Assembly: GCA_029551925.1 (NCBI GenBank)
Contig: JAKPEO010000012.1
Span: forward strand, 1 to 10,914
Reading direction: 5' to 3'
Length of the DNA stretch: 10,914 bases
Source of the DNA: a bacterium
GTDB taxonomy: Bacteria > JAGOBX01
Of the stretch, positions 1 to 6,628 are shown piece by piece. The translations under genes and the position numbers were made by a program. Within the stretch, counting starts at the first letter, position 1, and every line of letters begins with the position of its first letter. The notes under the pieces were generated by a model. The model made no database searches, had not been told where the DNA came from, and saw only the letters and a list, made by a program, of their open reading frames with translations.

Positions 1-184
1 GCTTGAATTTGAATTAAAAATTAATTTTTACTTTTTATAACAGAAAATAACAATATATTAATCGATTAAAATTAACGGAAAAATTCTGTCAAAATAAAAA
101 AAAATAATCTGCGATTTTTGAATGTTTCAGTTTTTTATCTGTTGTTTTCTATGAAATTTATAATTTTATCAGAAAATTTTCAAA
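1..184. other. AT-rich non-coding stretch
   Basis: No gene is visible here on either strand. By hand count only about 31 of the first 180 bases are G or C (about 17%), far below the neighbouring coding DNA. It contains perfect AT palindromes, TAAAAATTAATTTTTA at 15-30 and TTAATCGATTAA at 58-69, and a short imperfect hairpin around 75-90 (ACGGAA/TTCTGT). None is followed by a convincing T-run in the direction expected for a terminator of the leftward operon, although weak AT-type termination somewhere here is plausible. Confidence 0.6.
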
Positions 185-370
185 TCATAAGTGTGATATG
201 CAGGTTAACTCGGATATTTTCTCCTATTGACTTGCTTCATGAAATATCCGGGTTAATGCGCGTTCATCTGAAACTGCATTAAATTCAGATGATACAACTC
301 TTTTACTTGCATAGATTGAAGTGGGGTAATAAGTGGTTAAAGCGTCTAATTCTACTGTAAATGAACCGTT
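185..370 (-). pseudogene. possible decayed 3' end of a gene, in frame after the lpxK stop
   Basis: Reading leftward directly from the TAA of lpxK, the same frame stays open for 48 codons to a TAG at 224-226. It then stays open for 12 more codons to a TGA at 185-187. Hand counts over the 48 codons give G+C of about 44%, 46% and 19% at codon positions 1, 2 and 3, with many G-starting codons; this is the pattern of real coding DNA in an AT-rich genome. Composition falls to about 17% GC right after the TGA. There is no ATG, GTG or TTG in the frame and no ribosome binding site, so it does not look like an intact gene. Its peptide (ending in RIFHEASQ before the TAG) matches no family I recognise. 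It could be a remnant of a truncated gene, or chance openness. Confidence 0.35.
198..292. other. two adjacent hairpins with a possible pseudoknot
   Basis: TTAACTCGGATATTT at 205-219 pairs with AAATATCCGGGTTAA at 242-256. The 15-bp stem is complete with one G·U if transcribed rightward; transcribed leftward that pair becomes an A·C mismatch. A second perfect 9-bp stem is TCATCTGAA at 264-272 with TTCAGATGA at 284-292. Its 11-base loop contains CTGCAT (274-279), which is complementary to ATGCAG at 198-203, just outside the first stem. The first stem spans the TAG of the possible gene remnant. It could be an RNA 3'-end or stability structure for the lpxK operon, a small RNA, or coincidence. No T-run follows on either strand, so it is not a standard intrinsic terminator. 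Confidence 0.3.
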
Positions 371-1483
371 TTAAATTAATGCTGATAATTTTAGATAATA
401 TTTGACAGTGTTTTTAAACATATGTTCTTTTTCAAATTTTAATGAGATAATAGAATATAAAAAATTATTAGGGAATTCTGCTTTATTTTTTAATTTTACA
501 GCATCTTTATGGGTAGTAATAACATAGTCAGAAATATTACAAAACATCAAAATTCTTTTTATGTCACTTGGAGTATATTGATAGTGGTCAGGGAATTTTA
601 TTAAATTTATAGAAGCAGGTGCTAATTCTGATTTTATCATATCGTCAAATTTTGAAATATTGCCGATACCTGCGAAAATTGTAATTTCTTTATTTTTTAT
701 TGTATCCAAATTTATTGGCATATCATTATTTAGTTGGTGAAACGAACTAAAATTATAATCGCTGAAAAAAATAGGAATGCTGTTGTCATATTTTCTAATG
801 TATTCAAAAATTTTTTGCGCTGATTGAGAATTTTTGACTTTATTTATTATGCAAATATCAGCGCGGGTGATACTTTGCGCAGGCAGCCGCAGTATTCCAG
901 ACGGAAACATTGAAAAATTATTTATATTAGTTGTGCCGTCAAACACAAGTATTTCCAAATCCTTATGTATATCGCGTCGCTGAAAAGCATCGTCTAATAT
1001 TATTACTTCAGTGTCAAACATTGAAACAGCGCTATTAATAGCTTTGAATCTATTTTTATTTAATATAATCGGCACTTTTTTTAATTTTAGGGCGAGCATA
1101 TACGGCTCATCACCTGCTTCAATTTGTTTCATTAATAATTCTTTGCCGTTAGTCACTATTCTTATTCTTTTATCATTTTCGTATTTACTACCGTATCCTC
1201 TGGATGCAATAGCGGTTTTTTTGCCTAATTCAGTCATATATTTTGATAGATATTCTACTAACGGAGTTTTGCCAGTACCGCCGACTGTTATATTACCCAC
1301 GCTGATGACAAAACAATTTTTATTTCTTTTAGATTTAAAGATTTTTTTTGAATATAGAAAATTTATCAGTATTTGAACTATATAATAAAAAAAAGAAAAG
1401 AGCCGCAATATATAAAAAATCAACCCTTTTCTTCTTTTTATAATTAAATACCAGATTAATTCTAATCTGCCGGTTTTTTTCAT
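371..1483 (-). CDS. lpxK: tetraacyldisaccharide 4'-kinase (lipid A biosynthesis)
   Basis: LpxK phosphorylates the 4' position of the lipid A disaccharide at the inner face of the cytoplasmic membrane, making lipid IVA before KDO is added. The 370-residue product has a hydrophobic membrane-associating N-terminal helix (about 21-45), the Walker A loop GNITVGGTGKTP (63-74), SRGYG (94-98), AGDEP (123-127), the LDDAFQRR block (163-170) where the family has DDGFQH, FPSGILR (193-199), AGIGN (271-275), FPDHYQYTP (297-305) and THKDAVKL (324-331; most members have TEKDAVK). It is the last gene of the leftward operon, and its ATG overlaps the stop of the upstream kinase gene as ATGA. It has no Shine-Dalgarno sequence of its own, so translational coupling is likely. 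Motif order and length leave little doubt; the Glu-to-His change in TEKD is the only oddity. Confidence 0.95.
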   Translation of the reverse strand: MKKTGRLELIWYLIIKRRKGLIFYILRLFSFFYYIVQILINFLYSKKIFKSKRNKNCFVISVGNITVGGTGKTPLVEYLSKYMTELGKKTAIASRGYGSKYENDKRIRIVTNGKELLMKQIEAGDEPYMLALKLKKVPIILNKNRFKAINSAVSMFDTEVIILDDAFQRRDIHKDLEILVFDGTTNINNFSMFPSGILRLPAQSITRADICIINKVKNSQSAQKIFEYIRKYDNSIPIFFSDYNFSSFHQLNNDMPINLDTIKNKEITIFAGIGNISKFDDMIKSELAPASINLIKFPDHYQYTPSDIKRILMFCNISDYVITTHKDAVKLKNKAEFPNNFLYSIISLKFEKEHMFKNTVKYYLKLSALI

Positions 1484-2460
1484 TTGATTTTTTTAATTTG
1501 CGATTTTATATCAGCCCAAGTATCATCTGACATTTTAGCGCCAATGACTTCTACAACTTTACCGCCTGTGATTGCTCCGATTTCAGCGGATTTGCACAGA
1601 GAGTAATTATTGACATAACCGTATAAAAAACCTGCGGCATATAAATCGCCTGCGCCAGTAGTATCTATTGCTTTTGCTGCGATAGTTCCAATTTTTTCAA
1701 ACGTTTCTTTACTTTGTATCATTGAGCCCTTTGCTCCGATTTTTACAACCGCAATATTTACTGATTTAGCCAAATGTTTTACTGCTTTTTCAGGGGAACT
1801 GTAACCGGTGATTTCGCGCGCTTCGTCTTCATTTGCAAATACAATATCCACATATTTTTCGATTATGCCAGTAAGAAAACTTTTGTTTTCTGCTACTACA
1901 TTATAACTCGCTAAATCAATACATATTTCGCAATTATTATCAGCAGCATATTCGCAAATTGCTTCGACTAATTTATGATTTTGTACTAAATATCCTTCGA
2001 TATAGCATATTTCGTAATTTTTGAATAAATCAGGCGTTAAATCTTTTTCTGTTAATTCAATTGATGCCCCTAAATAAGTTGCAAATGTCCGTTCGCTGTC
2101 CGGCGTAATCAGTGCTGCCACTCTGCCTGTTTCAGTAGGGCTGTCGAACATTTTTTCAACTACTCCATTTTTTTTTAAGTCGTCACGAAAAAAAACACCG
2201 TATTTATCTTTGCCTGTTTTTCCAATGAATGCGGTTGATACTCCTAATTTAGCAAGACCATTGATTGTATTTGCGGCAGAGCCGCCAGCTGATTTTTGCG
2301 TGATATATTTTTCTACGCGATTTAAAATTTTGTTTACTGTTGCGTAATCTACTAATGACATACTGCCCTTTGCTAAATTAAATTCATTTAAAAAACTTAT
2401 GTCTGGAATTTTAATTAAAATATCAACTAACGAGTTGCCCACACCAATAATTTTTTTCAT
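1480..2460 (-). CDS. PfkB-family carbohydrate/nucleoside kinase, adenosine-kinase-like
   Basis: This 326-residue cytoplasmic ribokinase-fold enzyme should transfer phosphate from ATP to a sugar or nucleoside hydroxyl. It shows the N-terminal substrate-side GVGNSLVDILI (6-16), the glycine-rich SAGGSAANT (57-65), the FIGKTGKD block (78-85), the NEDE motif (210-213), and the C-terminal anion hole and catalytic base in DTTGAGDLYAAGF (266-278, base Asp272). The overall sequence resembles the adenosine kinase/PfkB subgroup common in bacteria, but substrate cannot be read from sequence; ribokinase- or fructokinase-like activity is possible. A strong Shine-Dalgarno, GAGGAG, lies about 9 bases before the ATG. 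It follows the STAS gene by 23 bases and overlaps lpxK by 4. Confidence 0.9.
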   Translation of the reverse strand: MKKIIGVGNSLVDILIKIPDISFLNEFNLAKGSMSLVDYATVNKILNRVEKYITQKSAGGSAANTINGLAKLGVSTAFIGKTGKDKYGVFFRDDLKKNGVVEKMFDSPTETGRVAALITPDSERTFATYLGASIELTEKDLTPDLFKNYEICYIEGYLVQNHKLVEAICEYAADNNCEICIDLASYNVVAENKSFLTGIIEKYVDIVFANEDEAREITGYSSPEKAVKHLAKSVNIAVVKIGAKGSMIQSKETFEKIGTIAAKAIDTTGAGDLYAAGFLYGYVNNYSLCKSAEIGAITGGKVVEVIGAKMSDDTWADIKSQIKKIK

Positions 2461-2483
2461 AATTTATATCTCCTCAAAAAAAT

Positions 2484-3071
2484 TTAATAAATTGGCTCTG
2501 TTAAATCATCATTAAAACTGGATTTTTTTAATAGTTCTTTTATTCGTTTTTTCTTTTCTAATCTGAATTGTATTTCTGTTTTATCTTTAAAACTTTTTAT
2601 TGCTTCTTCATCAGATTTGAAAATTTCAAATGATAAGTCTAAATGCGCAATTTTTATTAATTCTACTATATTGGGTTTTAAATTTGATAATTTCAAATCG
2701 CCATTTAGTCCGCGAGTGATGCGCAAAAAGCCTAATAATAATGCAAATCCAGCGCTTGATATTATATTTACAGCCGAACAATTAAAAATCAGTTTAATTT
2801 TTCCAGAGTTAATTTTTTTTTGTATTTGTTCTTTTAATTTATTTGTATAAGGCGCGATTAAATCTTCTTCGATGTTTATGACAAGCGGGTCAATAGCGTC
2901 TGTTACATTTTTCGGAATTTGTCTTTGCTGTTGTTGTCCTTCATTATTTTGTTGCTTTTTTTGATATTGAGGCTGATTAATAATATGTTGTTTGGATTGC
3001 CTGAAAAATTCCTGTTTGTTATTTTTTTGTTTTTTTTTGTGTTTTTGCTGCTGGTTTTTATTTGTATTCAT
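2484..3071 (-). CDS. STAS-domain protein (anti-sigma-antagonist-like) with Gln/Lys-rich N-terminal tail
   Basis: The 195-residue product has three parts. Residues 1-55 are low-complexity, dominated by Gln, Lys and Asn, and probably disordered. Residues about 63-163 form a STAS domain as in SpoIIAA/RsbV, with IFNCSAVNIISSAGFALLLGF (95-115) as the strand-loop-helix signature. Residues 165-195 are a basic then acidic tail. STAS proteins usually bind anti-sigma kinases or act as scaffold subunits. Where SpoIIAA has DSSG, this protein has SSAG (105-108), as in many 'ISSAGL' STAS proteins, so regulation by Ser phosphorylation is uncertain. No partner kinase or phosphatase is in the window. GGAG precedes the ATG by about 10 bases. 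It lies 28 bases downstream of rpoN, but classical STAS antagonists regulate sigma-70-type factors, so a direct link to sigma-54 is not implied. Confidence 0.82.
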   Translation of the reverse strand: MNTNKNQQQKHKKKQKNNKQEFFRQSKQHIINQPQYQKKQQNNEGQQQQRQIPKNVTDAIDPLVINIEEDLIAPYTNKLKEQIQKKINSGKIKLIFNCSAVNIISSAGFALLLGFLRITRGLNGDLKLSNLKPNIVELIKIAHLDLSFEIFKSDEEAIKSFKDKTEIQFRLEKKKRIKELLKKSSFNDDLTEPIY

Positions 3072-3099
3072 AAATTGTTTTTACTCCTTTTTAAAAAAA

Positions 3100-4557
3100 T
3101 TAAATGTATCTGCGCCGCAAATGCTTCGGCAATATTCCGAGTTCATCGCGGTAGTTTGTTATTGTTTTTCGTTCTACAATTAGTCCTTCGTCTGTTAATT
3201 TTTTCCAAATATCTATATCTGAAATTGGATTTTTCGGGTCTTCTGATAGAATTATATTTTTAATTTTTTCTTTTATTACTGCTGACGATATTTGTTCGCC
3301 TGTTTGTAGCGGCAGCCCATTAGTAAAAAAGAATTTCAGCTCAAATAATCCATAAGGCGTTTGCGCGTATTTTCCACGAGTGCAGCGAGATATTGTAGAT
3401 TCGTGCATTTTAATATCATTAGCAATATCTTTTAAAATCATTGGTTTTAAATAAACGAAGCCCTTTTCAAAAAAATCTATTTGTCTTTCAAGTATTCTGC
3501 TTGCCACTTTATATAAAGTGCGATTGCGCTGATGTATCGCTTTGATTAAATTTTCAGCTGATGATAAATTTTCTTGCAAATATTTTTTTTCGGATTCAGT
3601 CAGATTATTAGAATTATATAAATTTTTATAATAAGGGCTTATTCGCAACTGTGGTAAAAATTCATCGTTTATAATTATAATCCAATTATTGTCGATTTTT
3701 CGATAAATTATATCCGGTATTACATAGGGTTCAATTTCTTGCTGATTAGAATAGGTATGCGCAGGATACGGCGCTAATTGTGAAATTTCATCAATGCATT
3801 TTTCGATTATTTTGGGTTTAATGACTTTTATGCGTCGCGCAATTTCATCGATTTTACGCTGCTGCACAAATTCAAAATATTCCGATATTATTAATTGCGT
3901 CCATCGCGAATATTCGGTTTTTTTGCGGTTTTGTAATTGCAGCAGCAGATATTCTTTTAAATTTAACGAGCAGATGCCTAATGGCTCTAAATTTAATATA
4001 ACTTTGCGGATAGCGTTTATTTTGTCAACTGTTGTATTAAAATACTGCGCGATAGATTCAAGCGATTCCGCTAAATATCCGCGGTCGTCTGTTGTAGTTA
4101 TTAAATACAAAGCGATTTTAAATTCATTATGGTCTGAAAAATTTAATAATAATTGCTCGTGTAAATGTTGAAACAGCGAGACTTTTGATGCTGTATAGGT
4201 TTCAAATGAATCTTTATCGTCATCGTAATTAGCGGCGCTGCTGTAGCCCATATCTCTGCCGTCGTCAAAATAATCCTGCCAATTATCGTCAAATGTGTTT
4301 TCTTCTGGTAAAGCAGATTCGCTATTATCGTCAATTTCTAAATTTTCAGATTCTTGTAGTTTTTGTGCTGGGTCATTTTGTTCGTCATCATAATTGTTAT
4401 CATTTGTTTCTAATACCGGATTTTTTTCTAATTCCTGCTGGAGAAATTCCGATAATTCAATATTTGTTAATTGCAGTAATTCTAATGATTCTATTAATTG
4501 CGGCGATAATAATGTTTTAAGTTCAGGCCGTTGTGATAAATCTATGTTAAGTTTCAT
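3100..4557 (-). CDS. rpoN: RNA polymerase sigma-54 factor
   Basis: Sigma-54 directs core RNA polymerase to -24/-12 promoters and needs an AAA+ activator to open them. The 485-residue protein, close to the usual length, has all expected parts. Region I (1-50) is rich in Leu and Gln and contains LSPQLIESLELLQLTNIEL (17-35). Region II (51-118) is strongly acidic. The core-binding domain covers about 120-300. The helix-turn-helix (about 385-412) contains HESTISRCTRGKYAQTPYG, almost the family consensus. The C-terminal RpoN box is ERKTITNYRD at 462-471 (consensus ARRTVAKYRE). The start overlaps the tadA stop as ATGA, suggesting translational coupling. No sigma-54 activator gene and no convincing -24/-12 promoter was found in the window, so its targets are unknown. 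Confidence 0.97.
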   Translation of the reverse strand: MKLNIDLSQRPELKTLLSPQLIESLELLQLTNIELSEFLQQELEKNPVLETNDNNYDDEQNDPAQKLQESENLEIDDNSESALPEENTFDDNWQDYFDDGRDMGYSSAANYDDDKDSFETYTASKVSLFQHLHEQLLLNFSDHNEFKIALYLITTTDDRGYLAESLESIAQYFNTTVDKINAIRKVILNLEPLGICSLNLKEYLLLQLQNRKKTEYSRWTQLIISEYFEFVQQRKIDEIARRIKVIKPKIIEKCIDEISQLAPYPAHTYSNQQEIEPYVIPDIIYRKIDNNWIIIINDEFLPQLRISPYYKNLYNSNNLTESEKKYLQENLSSAENLIKAIHQRNRTLYKVASRILERQIDFFEKGFVYLKPMILKDIANDIKMHESTISRCTRGKYAQTPYGLFELKFFFTNGLPLQTGEQISSAVIKEKIKNIILSEDPKNPISDIDIWKKLTDEGLIVERKTITNYRDELGILPKHLRRRYI

Positions 4558-5021
4558 TTTTTCAATTGTCTTTTTTCTCTAAAAAATTTTTGCATAATTT
4601 CTCTACATTCGTTTTCTAAAATTCCGCTGATTGTTTGCGCTCTGTGATTGAAATTTGGATTATTCAATATGTTTAATACCGAACTGTCACAACCTGCTTT
4701 TTCATCTTTACAACCATATATTACTCTTTTTATTCTGCTGTATATTATAGCGCCCGCGCACATTGGGCACGGTTCAATTGTCACATATAAATCAGCGTCA
4801 ACTAATCTAAATACTCCTATTTTTTTAGCGGTTTCTTTTAATACTAATATTTCAGCATGCGCTGTCGGGTCTATTAATTGCCTGTTGCGATTGTGATTAG
4901 CAGCAATTATATCGCCGTTTATTACTATTACAGCTCCGATTGGTATTTCATCTTCGCAATAAGCCAATTCCGCTTCTTTCAATGCCGCACGCATAAATTT
5001 TTCTTCATTTAACAAGTTCAT
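4554..5021 (-). CDS. tadA: tRNA adenosine(34) deaminase
   Basis: TadA deaminates A34 to inosine in the anticodon of tRNA-Arg(ACG), allowing one tRNA to read several CGN codons. The 155-residue protein has the cytidine-deaminase-fold zinc site: HAE at 55-57 (His55 ligand, Glu57 proton shuttle) and PCPMC at 84-88 (Cys85 and Cys88 ligands). Other family blocks are FMRAALKEAELA (9-20), PIGAVIV (27-33), NHNR (42-45) and the GCKDEKAGCDSS loop (103-114). The chosen ATG gives the standard TadA N-terminus. It is the first gene of the leftward operon. There is no Shine-Dalgarno before the ATG, and a TATAAT sits so close that the mRNA could be nearly leaderless. Confidence 0.95.
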   Translation of the reverse strand: MNLLNEEKFMRAALKEAELAYCEDEIPIGAVIVINGDIIAANHNRNRQLIDPTAHAEILVLKETAKKIGVFRLVDADLYVTIEPCPMCAGAIIYSRIKRVIYGCKDEKAGCDSSVLNILNNPNFNHRAQTISGILENECREIMQKFFREKRQLKK

Positions 5022-5115
5022 TTTAAATTATTATATAATATTTTTTTATAAAAAAAAACATTTTTTTGTAAATTTCATTGATTTTTTTATTTAGTGATTG
5101 TAAATTATAGAAATT
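5022..5115. promoter_or_regulatory. divergent promoter region between the two main operons
   Basis: This 94-base gap is almost entirely A and T. The palindrome ATTATATAAT at 5030-5039 supplies a TATAAT -10 element on both strands. On the minus strand (5035 to 5030) it would put the start point about two bases before the tadA ATG. For the rightward gene, TTGATT (5078-5083), 17 bases, then TAAATT (5101-5106) is a second candidate, again starting a few bases from its ATG at 5116. No good -35 accompanies the palindrome. These are weak calls, since A/T hexamers are frequent here. Confidence 0.4.
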
Positions 5116-6015
5116 ATGAGAGTAAAATTCTGGGGAGTGCGCGGGTCTATACCGGCGCCGTCAAAACATACTGTTAAATATGGAGGAAATACCGCTGCTA
5201 TTGAAGTGCGAAATAATAATGATGATTTGATAATCATTGATGCTGGAACAGGCATAAGATTATTGGGTTATAGTTTATTAAAAGAAGCAAAAGAAAAAAA
5301 AAATATTGAAGCGATGTTTTTAATTTCACATACGCATTGGGATCATATTCAAGGCATACCGTTTTTTGTGCCGCTTTATATACCGAATAATAATTTTGAA
5401 TTTGTTGGACCGCAAGGCACAAAGCGGACTCTTGAAGAAATATTTGAATTGCAAATGGATCACGATTATTTTCCTTTGAATTTTTCAGGGCTTCCGTCTA
5501 AAACAACGTTTTCGCAAGTATTAGAAACAACATTAAAATATAAAAATTTTAAAATAGAAACAAAAATATTAAATCACGGAAATTTAGGCGGCGTGCTCGG
5601 TTATAAAATTGAAGCGGATAATCAATCGATAGTATATTCAAGCGACCACGAGGGTTATGAAATATTTTTTGAGACGCATTCAGAAAAAACAATAAATATA
5701 ATAAAAAAAACAGAAGAAAAATATCATACTTTTGTGAATAACGCTGATTTATTGATTCACGACGCTCAATATGACGAAGAGGATTACAAAAAAAAACGCG
5801 GGTGGGGGCATAGTTCTTTTGATTATGCGATAAATACCGCATTATCATCGAATGTTAAACTATTAAGTTTTATTCATTATGACCCGGATTATTCAGATGA
5901 AAAATTAGATAAAATATTTGAAGAATGTAATTTAAAATTGAAAAATGAAAATCATAATTTGAAAATAATTCCGGCATACGAAGGATTAGAATTAAATTTA
6001 GACGATTATAAATAA
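5116..6015 (+). CDS. metallo-beta-lactamase-fold hydrolase (cAMP-phosphodiesterase-like/PF12706-type)
   Basis: This 299-residue cytoplasmic protein begins with the family hallmark MRVKFWGVRGSIPAP and YGGNT (22-26), which fixes the start. The metal site is HTHWDH (72-77), with further likely ligands His154 (LNHGN), Asp177 (YSSDHEG), His215/Asp216 (IHDAQY), His232 (GWGHSS) and His254 (FIHYDP). The pattern fits the single-domain MBL hydrolases that include class III cyclic-nucleotide phosphodiesterase-like and RNase Z-like proteins; the true substrate is unknown. All metal ligands appear present, so it should be active. No Shine-Dalgarno precedes the ATG. It is the first gene of the rightward operon and ends 19 bases before the kdsC start. 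An A10 run at 5294-5303 lies within the gene. Confidence 0.88.
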   Translation: MRVKFWGVRGSIPAPSKHTVKYGGNTAAIEVRNNNDDLIIIDAGTGIRLLGYSLLKEAKEKKNIEAMFLISHTHWDHIQGIPFFVPLYIPNNNFEFVGPQGTKRTLEEIFELQMDHDYFPLNFSGLPSKTTFSQVLETTLKYKNFKIETKILNHGNLGGVLGYKIEADNQSIVYSSDHEGYEIFFETHSEKTINIIKKTEEKYHTFVNNADLLIHDAQYDEEDYKKKRGWGHSSFDYAINTALSSNVKLLSFIHYDPDYSDEKLDKIFEECNLKLKNENHNLKIIPAYEGLELNLDDYK

Positions 6016-6018
6016 TTT

Positions 6019-6024
6019 GAGGAG
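6019..6024 (+). promoter_or_regulatory. Shine-Dalgarno that sets the GTG start of kdsC
   Basis: GAGGAG begins four bases after the TAA of the preceding hydrolase gene, with a 10-base spacer to GTG 6035. It makes the upstream TTG 6017 start unlikely, since that codon overlaps the site and has no site of its own. Confidence 0.75.
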
Positions 6025-6034
6025 TTGTAAAAAA

Positions 6035-6607
6035 GTGAATATTAATTACTTAAAAAGAATTATTCAAGATATAAAGGTTATTATGATAGATATTGATGGG
6101 GTGCTGACTGACGGAAAAATATACATAACAGAAGGCGATTGGCGATTAAAATCATTTGACCAAAAAGATTCATTAGGAATAATGATAACAAAATATTCTG
6201 ACTTAAAACAAATTTGGATTTCGCTGCATCTCACGGAAATAGCGAAAAAACGTGGCGCAGCGCTCGGCGTAGACGAAATTATCGGCGCAAAATACGGAAA
6301 ATATGCGGCCGTCGAAGAATTTTTATTACGCGAAGATGTTGAATATAAAAATATTGCGTATATTGGCGATGATATAGATGATTATATGGTAATGGAACGC
6401 TGCGGATTTCCTATTGCCGTAAACGATGCTGTATCAGATGTTAAAGCATTAGCGAAATATATAACAAAATCTAACGGCGGTAATGGCGCCGTCCGCGAAG
6501 TAATAGAATTGATATTAAAAGAACAAGGAAAATGGGAGACAGCAGTAGAAAAATTTTTTGATGCTGTGAAGAATCCATTAGTTGACCCGACACAAAATTT
6601 AAGATAA
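6035..6607 (+). CDS. kdsC: 3-deoxy-D-manno-octulosonate 8-phosphate phosphatase (KdsC-like HAD)
   Basis: KdsC removes phosphate from KDO-8-phosphate to give KDO for the LPS core. An upstream in-frame TTG at 6017 would give 196 residues, but the Shine-Dalgarno GAGGAG (6019-6024) overlaps that extension and sits 10 bases before GTG 6035, which I take as the start (190 residues). Seen: HAD motif I DIDGVLTDG (19-27; nucleophile Asp19, acid Asp21), motif III lysine in GAKYGK (84-89), motif IV GDDIDDYMVM (111-120), AVNDA (128-132) and the KdsC signature GGNGAVREV (148-156). Odd: motif II, usually TGR, reads SLH (63-65), keeping only the hydroxyl residue, so a related phosphatase role such as a sugar-nucleotide-type C0 HAD is possible. 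The C-terminal tail after GKW (165-167) is longer than usual. Confidence 0.87.
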   Translation: MNINYLKRIIQDIKVIMIDIDGVLTDGKIYITEGDWRLKSFDQKDSLGIMITKYSDLKQIWISLHLTEIAKKRGAALGVDEIIGAKYGKYAAVEEFLLREDVEYKNIAYIGDDIDDYMVMERCGFPIAVNDAVSDVKALAKYITKSNGGNGAVREVIELILKEQGKWETAVEKFFDAVKNPLVDPTQNLR

Positions 6608-6628
6608 TGTTCTATTTTTAAAAGGAAT

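Noticed and set aside
224-226. TAG read as an amino acid (recoding) in the stretch after lpxK
   Set aside because: The cupin gene in this window ends with TAG at its normal family length, so TAG looks like an ordinary stop here.
190-370. tmRNA, RNase P RNA, 6S or SRP RNA in the higher-GC segment
   Set aside because: I looked on both strands for the tRNA-like ends and tag frame of tmRNA, and for the conserved blocks of the other RNAs, and found none.
1011-1376. Open frame on the plus strand opposite lpxK
   Set aside because: It is antisense to the conserved LpxK motifs, has no ribosome binding site, and its hydrophobic content is a by-product of the complementary AT-rich codons.
2919-3263. 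Plus-strand open frame rich in Leu and Phe opposite the STAS and rpoN genes
   Set aside because: It is the complement of poly-Gln/Lys codons and the RpoN C-terminus; it spans two real genes and their gap and has no start signals.
6017-6034. TTG start giving kdsC six extra N-terminal residues
   Set aside because: The GAGGAG ribosome site overlaps this extension and is correctly spaced for GTG 6035; the HAD motif also sits at a normal distance from the later start.
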